The translations under genes and the position numbers were made by a program. Positions 21,044 through 30,819 of a stretch of DNA of 64,000 nucleotides are shown one piece after another. Within the stretch, counting starts at the first letter, position 1. Every line of letters begins with the position of its first letter. The notes below the pieces were generated by a model. The model worked only from the letters and a program-made list of their open reading frames with translations, was not told where the DNA came from and ran no database searches. The DNA is from Ilyonectria destructans (taxonomy: Eukaryota > Ascomycota > Sordariomycetes > Hypocreales > Nectriaceae). Location: positions 62,001-126,000 of the forward strand of contig JAHEWK010000047.1 of the NCBI GenBank assembly GCA_020740775.1, in the 5' to 3' direction.

Positions 21044-21321
21044 TGTGGTGTTATGACCAAGTATCGTGTGTTATTCACGGCCTTGCGCAGACTGGTACGT
21101 TGCCAACGGATCAAACGTAATACATTGAATAGCTGTATGTACACCAAATCATCGTCTTCCTTCAATCACATGTAAATACGGCTTCTGCAGATAGAAAAGA
21201 GATATCTCTCTCACGCAGCTACGGATGCCCTTACTTACATAAGGAATCTTACTTGCACGGCTACCCGTGTAAATGTCATGTGACCTTAGTTGCACGGGTA
21301 CCCGTGCAGGTATGGGTCGCC

Positions 21322-21489
21322 CTTTTCCCGCCACATTAGCTAAACGCTTACAAATCCCGGGCGTCCCGGGCTGCGAGGAGATAATGGGGAATGGCTTCAG
21401 GATTTATAAGGGTGACAGGGCAGGGCCTCTTCAGACTTTTAGTCTATGCCGTAGTTTTCATAACGTCCCGGCTTTAGTAGATCTGGATT

Positions 21490-21520
<31 letters not shown>

Positions 21521-21679
21521 ATCGCCATCGCCAAAAAATATTGTTGGTTATAAAATTGACAACGAACACGAGCGCATGAGCATTCCACGCCAGCCACACC
21601 AACAACCTATCATAATCCCTAACATCACCCGCTACACACACATCTGCAACCCACACACACATACAGCGCAGACGCCGCC
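21322..21679. other. Promoter/5' flank of the NmrA-like gene with (ATC)n
   Basis: Contains an ATC/TCA trinucleotide microsatellite of about ten units at 21490-21521. The leader just before the ATG at 21680 is rich in CA. Confidence 0.5.
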
Positions 21680-22275
21680 ATGGACATGAAAGAAATCGGC
21701 ATCTTCCCGGCCTCGGGCGGCCTGGGCGGCAGCGCCTACCGGCATCTGCTCAAGCTGGTGCCCAACGACCACGTCACGCTCATCAGCCGGCACCCGGAGA
21801 AGGTGGAGGCCGAGTACCGCGACGCGGGCGTGAGGGCGCTCAGGGCATCGTACGAGTCGTCGCCGCAGGAGCTGGAGACGGCCTTCAGGGGGCTGGACGT
21901 GCTGTTCCCCGTCTCTTATCCCAGCTAGGTGCACGAGTATCGGGTGAAGGTGAGTTGTTACCAGACCGACCATGCAGAAGATGTGATTGGGGAACGTGAA
22001 TGCATGCATGCATGTGAGGAGGAGGAAGGGGGGGGGGGGAGAGGGGAGAAAGAACATAACATGGCTAACTTGAGGCACCACTCTCCGTCAACAGGTGCAA
22101 CTCCCAGCAATAGAGGCGGCCAAGCGCGCGGGGGTGAAGCATATCTTCTACAGCAGCTTGGGCTTCGCCAGCGACGCCGCCGCAAAGTCCCTCAAGTCGG
22201 ACTCCAAGGCGGCGGTGATGCTGGCGCACCTCGACAGCGAGGCGCACCTGGACTCTGTCAATATCAAGTCGCTCG
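21680..22275 (+). pseudogene. NmrA-like NAD(P)-binding protein, stop-containing and truncated
   Basis: Exon 1 (21680-21949) encodes a Rossmann start with IGIFPASGGLGGSAYRHLL (GxxGxxG) and VTLISRHPEKVEAEYRDAGV, then LDVLFPVSYPS. A TAG at 21926-21928 interrupts the frame, which otherwise reads on through VHEYRVK to a donor (AAG/GTGAGT). Intron 21950-22094 (145 nt) ends CAACAG. Exon 2 continues VQLPAIEAAKRAGVKHIFYS and SLGFASDAA. Order and spacing fit NmrA-like/quinone-oxidoreductase-type NAD(P)-sensing proteins. Similarity is lost after HLDSEAHLDS, where about half of a normal ~300-residue protein is missing. The break coincides with the start of a Copia-like element. The stop is compatible with a CAG to TAG change. 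Confidence 0.65.
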
Positions 22276-22299
22276 CTCACAAAATGAGGCAAGAATCAC

Positions 22300-22593
22300 G
22301 ATCATCGTGAACAAGTTCACGATGAGAGTGAACGACCACAACTAGCATCAGGCAGCAGCCTGCTGCCTATGACATCGGCAGATTGAACATAGGTATAAGA
22401 GACCGACCTTCGTCGCTCCTTTAGATAGAAAATCAAGAGTCTTTCGTTGCCCGATTCACAGGGGATCTTCTTCCCGATCGTTGTTCAGTCATCCAAACAA
22501 TCGTGTCGTGCGACAGTTACCGGTATGAGCCCGGTTTGCAAGCCGGTTTTCTGTCCACGAAAGCTTCCACTGCAGTGAACGCCACCGATTACA
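22300..22593 (+). other. Probable 5' LTR and primer binding site of a Copia-like element
   Basis: GGTATGAGCCCGG at 22522-22534 is complementary to the anticodon stem-loop of initiator tRNA-Met, as in Copia elements that use a cleaved half-tRNA primer. The preceding TGCGACA could be the LTR end (22515). The LTR start is uncertain and a second LTR is not visible. Confidence 0.4.
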
Positions 22594-22938
22594 ATGGCCG
22601 CTGACGACCTCGAAGTTTCTTCCCGGGTCATCCTCAAAGGATTCGGTAACTGGGACGTGTGGATCAGCATAATCCGCAAGTTCGCAAAGACCCAGGATGT
22701 CTGGGAACACATTGACCCTGGCACGGCTAACAAGACGGCTCTGACTCCACCAGCTGAGCCAACCGCAAGTGAAGCCAAGGCAGGTGCAACCAACTTGAAC
22801 GAGCTAAGCGGGGATGACCTACGTAAGTACGAGATTCTCCAAGCCCGTTACCGCAGCCAACTTCACATCCACAAGGACAAGAAAAAGGCGCTTGTTACAT
22901 TACAGGAGCACATCGTCAAGACCGTTGGCAGCTACTAA
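22594..22938 (+). pseudogene. Copia-type Gag N-terminal fragment
   Basis: A 114-codon frame, MAADDLEVSSRVILKGFGNW then DVWISIIRKFAKTQDVWEHI, matches the start of Copia-type Gag polyproteins (a short hydrophobic N-terminus, the GNW/WxxW core and an acidic linker). LRKYEILQARYRSQLHIHKD and LVTLQEHIVKTVGSY follow, then TAA. The rest of Gag, the protease and Pol are missing: a hAT element begins 128 bp downstream. The position 60 bp after a tRNA-Met-type primer site supports a retroelement origin. The terminal TAA could be a point mutation, since related Gags continue with the next helix. Confidence 0.6.
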
Positions 22939-23065
22939 GAGAGTGCTCTTCTTCTTATACTTGAACTTGAACTGAAATCACTCTTCCTCCCATTCTTATC
23001 TACAGGTAAACCTTCTGTCTCTTTTACACAAGCCCATCATGCCTTCTACTTTGACTCCATTCTGA

Positions 23066-26000
23066 CAGGCTTGGAAATCGATCGTATAGATCGATTCTGA
23101 GCCCTGATCGATCGATATCGATCGAGCGGCCCTCTCAGTCGATCGATATCGATCGATCGTCAATTAAAATCGATCGATCGATATCGATCGACGATCAAAT
23201 CGATCAAGGCCGGTCCTCCTTATCCATATCTATTGTGATTCTGCCAACCACTTGAAGAACTTGCCTCCAATTGTCACCTTCGAGAAGACCAAGAGGAAGA
23301 CTCGGCTGATAAATGCCAGCTTTACTCCAGGAACGAAGGCATTGAGCCATGGCCACAACATGCCGTCGTAGGCGAGATCTGAGTGGTGTTACCATCCTCC
23401 CGCAACTACTGAACTCTCTCTCCGTTTCTGCTGAAGACGAGGGGATAGTAAGAAAGTCAACAGCCATATAAGACAGCCGGGGAAAGCGCACAACGCCGAC
23501 GTCCCTCCACCAAGCAACCGGATCTGCTTTGTATGCCATGTTATCCACCGGTGGCTCAGATAGATACTGGTCCAGCTCGTCCTGTTCCGGCGACTCGATT
23601 GACTGCCTTGGTCGTTTGCTTTGTCGCCCTTCAGAGTTGGGACAAGTCAATGACCGACTAAATGCCAGTCGACGCTCAATGTAGTCCAAACCACTATTGC
23701 TCCCGATTGCTGAAGCGGCATTGCAAGCTGCCTCGCGAGCCATGCTCTTGTACCTCTCTTCCCATACTCCTCTTAAGCTCTTCTCATACGTCTTCTTCCA
23801 TTCTGAGGTTTGGCGAGACGGGAGTTGGTTCCAAAGCCGCTCTAGAGCTCGCCATTTCTTGCCGGGTTTTCGGATCCATATCATCGAACAATTGAATCTC
23901 TTCCATCATCTGGTCGTCATTCTCTTCGATTACCACTCCTTGAACTGCAAGCTCGAGATGGTCAAGGAGCATCTCCACCACCTGGAAGTACTCATCGAAT
24001 CCTCCTGCGGTTGAGCGGAGACCAGCAACACCTTCACCCTGGAGTTGCTTTGAGGCAACCTTGAACGGTTGAAGGACCTTCTGAATCGCGGCAACAACCT
24101 TCCATTCCTCAAGCGAAAGCTTATCTTTCAGTATAGCTGATTTGTCTCGCTCTTTGCCGCCTTCGCTAAGCCATCGTTCTTCGATGGTGGACAGCATCCT
24201 GTTCAAAGCTGCACGTTTCAGCAGAGCGCGTGAGGCCATTGCCTCATCGGATTGCCAGCGAGTGCAGACGTTTTGAACCCAAGCAAGGACAGGTTCGGTC
24301 GGGGCGGTTTGCCGTTGAGCTTCATAAAAGTCCTCGAGAAGTTGACTGCTCGTTCGAAGAGCAATGCCAATATTGTGTAGCTTACCAAACGGCCCAAACT
24401 TGCGGTACTTGTCCACTTCCTCCGCGTTAATCGTCTCGGGGACTGGGTACTGGTTCTCGCCCTCCTCAAGGCCTATTTCGAGCTCGAAGTCTTCCTCCAT
24501 ACTCGGCACACCGAACTCGTCGTCGGTCGCCAGCTCGTTGATAGCGTCAGACAACTGGCGTTGCTCCTCTTCGGTCATGAAGTCCTTATCGCCCCAGTGA
24601 GCAAGCAGCTCGTCGAAATTGTCTCGTTTGCTCCCGTACATCATAGCTCGAACTGTCAGATTCAGAAAATGAGGGCCACAGCGAATGCGACGCTCATGTT
24701 TGTCGAAATCGAACTCGGCAGCAAGCGCTTCCATTGCCGTATCATTGTTCGTAGCGTTGTCAAGTGTGAAGTATCCTATTCTGAAACGGAGTAATACTGT
24801 CAGTTTGCCGGCCAGTGCAAGAGTTGACGCGCGGGCCGGTACTTGTCTTCAAGACCAAACGTGCATATTGTATCTGCAACTTCATCCGCCAGCGCGGCTC
24901 CAGTATGACGTTTCCTGAGGGCTGGCAGAGCCAAAAGGATTCTCCATTGTTTCCAATCTCGGTCGATAAAGTGGGCGTTGATGCCAAGGAATGACGTGTT
25001 TTGTCGAGAAGTCCAGCCATCGAAAGTAAAATGAATCATACTTCTTGCATTTTGAAGGAGCGTGCGAAGGGGACCAAGGGCTCGTTCGTACTCGTTCGAT
25101 AGCAGATTCACAAGCGTCTTGCCCGTTGGTATCTGGCCTTCCTGAAGAGACGGGTTGTTGTAGAGAAGGAGTCGTCTGAAACGGTCAGAGTTTACGAGGT
25201 TGAACGGAAGGTTATCGTGTGTAAGCCAGTCGAGCAGGAGCAATTGATTCATCTTCGGATCGAATAACGTATGCAGATTGCCGAGAAGGGTCTGGTCTCG
25301 AGGGTTCGTTGGGTCGGCGTGAAGCATATCAAGTAGGTTCCGTTCTGCACCGGCAGCTGGGCCTGCCCTTTGTCTAGAAGGCGGCTGACAAGTTAGCGCG
25401 CATCATCGAGCGACGCGAGACAGGGCGCGGAGAGATGGCACAAACCACGACCTTATGCTCCCTGCTCAGATGCCGGACAATGCCTCCTGCAGTGGAAGCG
25501 ATGAAGACATAATGTGTAGTCTTCAGCCTGTTACGGAGGAAGCATCTCTCGCATATCCATACGATCTTGTGGGGTTGCGACCTGTTGTCCTTCATTCTGA
25601 ATCCGAATTGCCACCACCATGTCCGCTCTCGAGAAGGGTCGTGACATATCGTGAAACCGGGGAAACGCTTGAATTTATCGGTCGTCCAAGCCTCATAGTC
25701 TGGAAACCTGCTGGGTGCAGATTTCGTCGAGGCCGAACTGGTTGACGGCTCGGAGGGCGGCGGCGGCGTTGAGGCGATATCCTCTACCTCTTCATCGAAC
25801 GAGTCCATGGCGATGGCAAATGCCCCGCAAAGAATGCAGAGACCAAATCGAATGCTGCGAGGCTGGTAAGGGTCCAACCTTTGAGGTCGACTTGGACAGG
25901 TTGTTTTGTGAAGTCCATTGAGCAGAGCGGAGGACCAGCAGCCAAGGACCATCGCGCAAGCGCAGGGAGTTCTCTACCCCTGAATTGGCCGCTCGCCCGA

Positions 26001-26217
26001 CGCCTTCTTCGAGACGTGTCTCGCGTCGCGGTCGACGCGGCGACGCATCTAGTGATAGAATAGTCCGCACCACCGCTACCTACCCAGGACACTCTTAGTG
26101 CATGTGGCAATCGACGATCAAATCGATCGATTGAACGTTTGATCGATCGATCGAAATCGAAATCGAATCGATTAATCGAATCGATCAAATCGATTGGTCG
26201 ATCGATTTCCAACCCTG
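23066..26217. mobile_element. hAT element with GATCGAT subterminal repeats
   Basis: The left end is CAGGCTTGGAAATCGATCG. The right end, reversed, is CAGGGTTGGAAATCGATCGA, so the TIRs differ at one base. Both ends carry dense ATCGATCGATATCGATCG arrays (23080-23205 and 26105-26210). The element is 3,152 bp. The flanking octamers (CATTCTGA and CATGGGCT) do not match, so no TSD is present. The right end adjoins a pogo C-terminal fragment exactly, and a Copia fragment lies to the left. Confidence 0.8.
23204..25811 (-). pseudogene. hAT transposase, internally deleted
   Basis: The N-terminus from the Met at 25811 ([14 protein letters not shown]) contains a BED-like zinc finger: [12 protein letters not shown], then [20 protein letters not shown]. 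The catalytic part (24800-25327) carries [21 protein letters not shown] 62-nt intron (24781-24842) joins it to [20 protein letters not shown], which holds the second acidic residue, and [11 protein letters not shown]. The middle part runs to [13 protein letters not shown]. About 50 residues, including the usual LHP block, are then missing, and the frame changes to [19 protein letters not shown]. The C-terminal dimerisation domain is intact (DPVAWWRDVGVVRFPRLSYM, SSSAETEREFSSCGRM). The joint around 25330-25400 has no clean splice pair. The deletion makes it defective, although the ends could still be mobilised in trans. Confidence 0.75.
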
Positions 26218-26940
26218 CATGGGCTCCAACCGTTGGACAATGGAGTATTCAATGCCTCCAAAGCCGCATATCGACGAGAGTTGGAAAAGTTCGCTTCGTT
26301 GACTGATTCCTGTCCAATGGACAAGGTTAATTTCATCAGGGCCTACGCCACGGCTCGTCGAGTTGGAATGACTGAGAAGAACATACTCTCTGGCTGGAGG
26401 GTTACTGGAAATTGGCCGACCTCACGTGCCAAAGCGTTGCGGCACCCAGAAATCCAAGAAGATAGGCCAAAAGGCAGCCCAAGAGCGACTCCCGAACCCA
26501 CGCCGTATTTTGACTCGGACGATACACCAAAGACGAGCCGTCAAATTCGTGATCTTGGGCTGAACAAAACACCAAAGACACGAAGGCGGTACAACGTAAT
26601 AGCCAAGGGCTTTGAGGCTCAACAGCAGACGGTAGCGGCGCATACTGTGAGGATTGCTAGCCTAGAGGAGGAATTGGCTCGCCTGAAGCGAGGGAAGAAG
26701 AGGAAGGCGGTGCCGAATCCTAACAAACGTTTTATGACTCTTGGTGAGACTCTAGCTGGTGGAGAAGCCATACCAGAAGAGGAGACTGAAAATATGCCTG
26801 TTGTGGTGGAAGGTGGCTATTCAGGCGAGCAGGAGTCAGAATCGGAGGCTGGCTCGGTCATTGAGGTCAGAGAGGAAACCATACCCCATCAACCAACCAC
26901 GCGATCAGGGCGGCTTATCAAAAGACCCAGAATTCAATAG
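26218..26940 (+). pseudogene. Fot1/pogo transposase C-terminus, truncated by hAT
   Basis: The frame starts exactly at the hAT border with HGLQPLDNGVFNASKAAYRR, equivalent to the SHxLQPLD(V/N)GVF block that follows the second catalytic residue in Fot1/pogo transposases. FIRAYATARRVGMTEKNILS and GWRVTGNWPTSRAKALRHP follow. A coiled-coil, basic tail comes next (LEEELARLKRGKKRKA) and an acidic end (EEETENMPVVVEGGYSGEQE). The N-terminal helix-turn-helix and the first catalytic residues are absent from this strand and from the far side of the hAT. This fragment is not the missing half of the pogo remnant at 1-2 kb, since strand and context differ. The Met at 26194 lies inside the hAT end and is not a natural start. 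Confidence 0.75.
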
Positions 26941-28435
26941 ATATGTGCAATTATTATTTATAAGACGGACAATTTTGCGTATATCTATCATTTTGGTCAA
27001 GCTCTGTGTAAGTAAAGTTGCTGATTTTTGGTGGTGCTTTTTTTTTTTTGCGTGGCGAAAGGGTGGGGTTGGCGAAAGGGTGGTTGTGCATGGGTAACCG
27101 TTGGACGCCGCGGACGAATGAGTCGAAACTGAGATCGGAAGAAGAAATTTACACAGAGCGAAAGAGTTTACTTTCAGCGAGGAAAGATGCAGAAAGGTTC
27201 ATTTCATTGGTGTTCCGAAGCGATGATAAGATTTGGGTTGATCGATGCTCTTCAATAATTCAAGAAGATAGTTTAAATCAGTAGCGAAGTCAACCTTCTT
27301 TGCGATGAAAATAACCCAGTCGCAGGGCCTATCAATCTCAATATAGTATTCAGGGGAGTAGTTAAGACGACTAGTTAAGACGCAATTCGTCAAGGCAATG
27401 TACGTAGTGAGTGTGAAGGCGAACATTACTACTAAAAAATTTCGTAGACATCGAGCGTCGGAAATGTCAAAGAGGATACGTAAGTGGCACGAAAGGGAAT
27501 AGAAAATCCGGCGCCCCGCTTAAGGCAAACAGCATGAAATAGGTTAACCAAAATTAGCAAGAGGGAAAAAAAAAAGGAAAAAGGGGGGGGGGGAGGCATG
27601 GAAAACAAATGATGAGTCGAGATGACGAGGGTGACGGATAAAGAGTCTGTCGGAGAGCCGACATGAAAACGCACTGACACTCCAACAAGAGGCGGCCAAC
27701 TCCGGTCGGATGCCTTCGCAAGTCCTCAAGCCCAATATTGGATCTTAAAAGTTTCCATGCCAGCTCATCATCGTGTCTCTGCTACGCCTGAACTTCCTTG
27801 AGAGGAAAAAAAATGCCCGAGTCCCGCCTCTTTCTCTGTGCTGGACCGGAATCACCACCGTTCTGCCGCGTAGTTTTCCTAGCCCTACAGATGCTGTAAC
27901 CTCAGAACTCTAGTAGAGTTCTGAGGTTACAGCATCTGTAGGGTATCACGAAGGCCGGAGGCCCTGTCGAGCTTCATATCTTTGCCGATGCGCCGCACGG
28001 GTTCGCGCTAGACACCCAAGGTCAGCCTGTTTCCAACTGGCCTTTGCTTTGCGAAACATGGCTGAAGCAGAACAAGTGGGTAGAATAGATCATTTAGCGA
28101 ACCATGAGTCGAGAGAAAACGGCTGCCTTAAATTATCCGGTTTTCCGGCCGCGAGAGACAGAAAACACTACGCGCGCATTTGGCCATGAGCTCTCATAAA
28201 ACTGCACAGCAATCGACAAACATGACCTAGTACTTACCAAGACATACCAACCTATAGATTTGGTCAAGGCTCAGGCCCCATTATAGCTCATCATTTCTTC
28301 ATTTAGATAACTAGATACAACTCATTATGTATTATTCGTGATGTGCGAGACCAGTCGACTGAGGCGAGATTGACTTGCATCTCTATCACACACTGCGGAA
28401 TGTGTCGCTTCACGACACCCACATATTAACCTGGC
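26941..28435. other. Intergenic with homopolymer runs and a palindrome
   Basis: Contains a T10 run near 27040, A10 and G11 runs near 27567-27593, and a 61-bp palindrome listed separately. No supported coding sequence. The region near 28340-28435 is the 3' flank of the GPCR gene. Confidence 0.4.
27883..27943. repeat. 61-bp perfect palindrome (30-bp arms, 1-nt centre)
   Basis: The arm CCCTACAGATGCTGTAACCT continues CAGAACTCTA to 27912. A single G follows, then the exact inverse to CTGTAGGG at 27943. No mismatch was found. It could form a cruciform or a strong RNA hairpin. No flanking target duplication is obvious. Confidence 0.85.
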
Positions 28436-29838
28436 CTATGTCCTCCCTCGTCGCTCGAATGTCCTCCTTGTTTTGAGTACCGCAGGAGTCAAGTACATGA
28501 CTTTTAGTCTATCCCTCAAGTGGTGGTTAAACCCGTATGTCAAGGCGTTGGCGAACCCCACAAACTGTGTCGAAACCTGCAGAGCAGCCATAGTGGTTGG
28601 CGACGGCTTGTGGCCGGAAGCTTCCATCAACCTGTTGACAAGCCCTGGAATCCACAACAACACGTACATGAGAGGATATCCATTGAGGAGCATCATTCGC
28701 TTGATCTCACGCTCGACTTGGCATGCTTGTCGGCGCATCGGAAACTCGCTCTGGTAGGTCTGCAGCACATTTCCTTGGTGCTTCGTATCCTCGTGTTGTG
28801 TCTGCAGATTGGCAGCGTTGGGCTGAGCGGTTGTTGGTATTGATGACTCCAAGTCTCTCACAACAACAATGGAGTGATTCTTCGAGTGCCCAACGGTGTT
28901 TCCATTTTTTATTTTGTGACCTTGAGCTCTGTTCTCCATGTCAGAGGCGCCGCTTTCCTCCTTGCGGCCGTCCATTGACTGATCCCTCTCGATTTCGTCA
29001 GGACGCTGGCTTGTTGCCAGTAAATCCTGCGCTTGTGGTCGCCTTGCGGCCTCTAAAGATGGCCGCTTTAGCTCATCCAGCTCGTCTTCTTCATCGTCAA
29101 CGGCCTTGAATCCCGATCGTGTTCCAAAACATGAGTAGGCAGAATTTGTCGTGGGCAAGCCGTAGGATGATGAATTTTGGTCGCCATTGTTCGACCACAA
29201 ATGCTGCCGTAAGTAGAGCCAGATGTAGAGGTAAATAACGATAGCAGAGAAGATGACGAAGAAGCGCCAACCATGCGTCAGGGCGTATCGTAGATCTGGC
29301 CGGCCGGCAGAGATCCAGCACCAATTACCACCGACTGGCGTCATCTGCCCCATCGCAGTCGCGACGATACTGGTTACGGCCGGGATAAACCAGATGGCGA
29401 TGCAACTGAGTAGCTTCCTGTTTGTTGAAAGAGTCGGCGCGTACAGTACACGTGTTACGGTGAGAAGCGTGACCACAGCAATGGCAAGAATGGAGAAATC
29501 GGCGGCTTGCACTGAAAGCTGGCCGACCAGCCCATTGACGACGCATGCGGCACCTGGTCGCAACTCGCGTTGGCTGATGAAAATGGCGCCCGAGATGGAG
29601 TTATTAAGCGAGTTGATGAACTCTTATGGGAGACATCATCAGTAAGCGGCAGAGGAGAGAGGCAAACGAGGAGGGGCTTACCGGCCACGGACAGGTTCAA
29701 AACGAGCACATGACGAAAACTGTGCAATTGACGACGATATACAGTAAACGAGATGAGAACAAAAGTAGTCGCAAGACATGAAAGAAGACTCCCCACCAGC
29801 GTCACAGCGGCAACCGCTTGGTCGACATCTACTGTCAT
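28436..29838 (-). CDS. Git3/GPR1-type G-protein-coupled receptor
   Basis: Seven-helix receptor of the fungal Git3/cAMP-receptor-like class, expected in the plasma membrane and coupling to a G-alpha protein. Two exons: 29838-29682 and 29622-28436. The 59-nt intron (G/GTAAGC...ATAAG) falls inside helix 2, and splicing gives 447 residues. Landmarks are TM1 (VGSLLSCLATTFVLISFTVY), then RRQLHSFRHVLVLNLSVAEF; INSLNNSISGAIFI in TM2; ACVVNGLVGQLSVQAADFS before and into TM3; and WRFFVIFSAIVIYLYIWLY in TM5. A long charged third cytoplasmic loop follows (about 190-345). The Git3 C-terminal part has MLLNGYPLMYVLLWIPGLVN in TM6 and QFVGFANALTYGFN in TM7. No stop or frameshift is present, so the gene looks functional. 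The ligand is unknown; relatives act in nutrient sensing. Confidence 0.8.
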
Positions 29839-30819
29839 CGCGTCACCATTGCAAGTCTGGTAAACTTGAGATGATCCAGACCAATTCTCATGTGGCTCGA
29901 AAAAGCTTGATGAGGGAAGACACGGACGCCCTACGTTATAATGACGCTCTCAAGCGGGGCGGCAATACTATTATGTCCTGGGGTATACGACAAAAGTAGG
30001 GATGCCCCTAATGAGAGTGTGGGGGCCGAGACCCCTTATCAGATGGCGTATCCACACATTGCCATTCTAGGAGGCCAGCTCCATGGTCAGACGCGGCTGT
30101 GGGGCATGCCAGATACGTTGGAACTCGCTAGTTGGGATCAATGCTCTTCTGGTAAGGCAAGTCTTTCCTAGTAGGGCATTTCTTTCCCCGTAAGGCAGTT
30201 CATTCCCCATAGGGCAGTTCATCCCCCGCAGTACTAACAGGCTAGACAAATGGCAGGACTTGCTTCGTTAGTCACTGGCTGCTTGGCATGAGGCATGTCA
30301 GTTTCTCTGCTGGAACGCAACACGATTCAAGATGTTTTAAGTACCCACAAAGAGTGGCAGGTAGGAGAGGTACTCGTACATTCATTACATACCTTTGCGA
30401 GTCAGAAGTCAAGGACTTGGCCGAAATTTAGAGTTTTTCTAAACCTGTGCCCTGTCAATTAGCGAGTTTGAGGTTGATATTGCTGCAAGGGTGCATGAAC
30501 GGGACGAACGGAATAGTGTTCCAGATGGGGTTTCATCTGCCAAGAAATTGAGATCCTTGCATCACCGGCAGACTCTCGGGTTTTGTGCCGCCCTCTTACC
30601 GTTACGGACAACAATTCACCGCCCGGCCAAGGAGCGTCACTACTCTCACCGAGAAGCGTATGGCTCAGAATCTCGGTGTGTTCATCTTGAACGCGGGGCC
30701 AACGGCCTGTGGGGTATTGGTCTATCTTAATCTGCATTGGAAAATTTAGATAAACACTCGGTCTTCGCAAAAGCAACTTATCCTGCAAAGTTGTGAGATG
30801 CATGCCGTGGCCTGTTGCT
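29839..30819. other. GPCR promoter flank and short repeat array
   Basis: Upstream region of the receptor gene. At 30168-30238 there are about four imperfect copies of an 18-20 nt unit like TAGGGCAGTTCATTCCCC. A minus-strand frame at 30459-30803 shows no motif and is not called. Confidence 0.4.

Larger units (their letters stand above)
17311..21321. mobile_element. MULE (Mutator-like, Hop-type) element, complete, two ORFs
   Basis: Terminal inverted repeats of 107 bp (17311-17417 and 21215-21321) read identically by eye, beginning GGCGACCCATACCTGCACGG. They contain an internal palindrome, GCACGGGTACCCGTGC, and a related ACACGGGTAGCCGTGC. The element is 4,011 bp. It carries a plus-strand transposase (17564-20059) and a convergent minus-strand second ORF (20295-20909). 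Each ORF starts near one TIR, downstream of a short tandem array. The expected 8-11 bp target duplication is not visible: the flanks are AGTCTGATAT and CTTTTCCCG. Identical TIRs and open frames indicate a young copy. Confidence 0.85.

Noticed and set aside
23080..26210. GATCGAT-rich arrays as a CRISPR-like or satellite locus
   Set aside because: They are confined to the two ends of one hAT element and fit subterminal repeats; CRISPR arrays are not expected in a fungus.
30459..30803. 114-codon minus-strand frame upstream of the GPCR
   Set aside because: No domain or splice context; its composition looks random.
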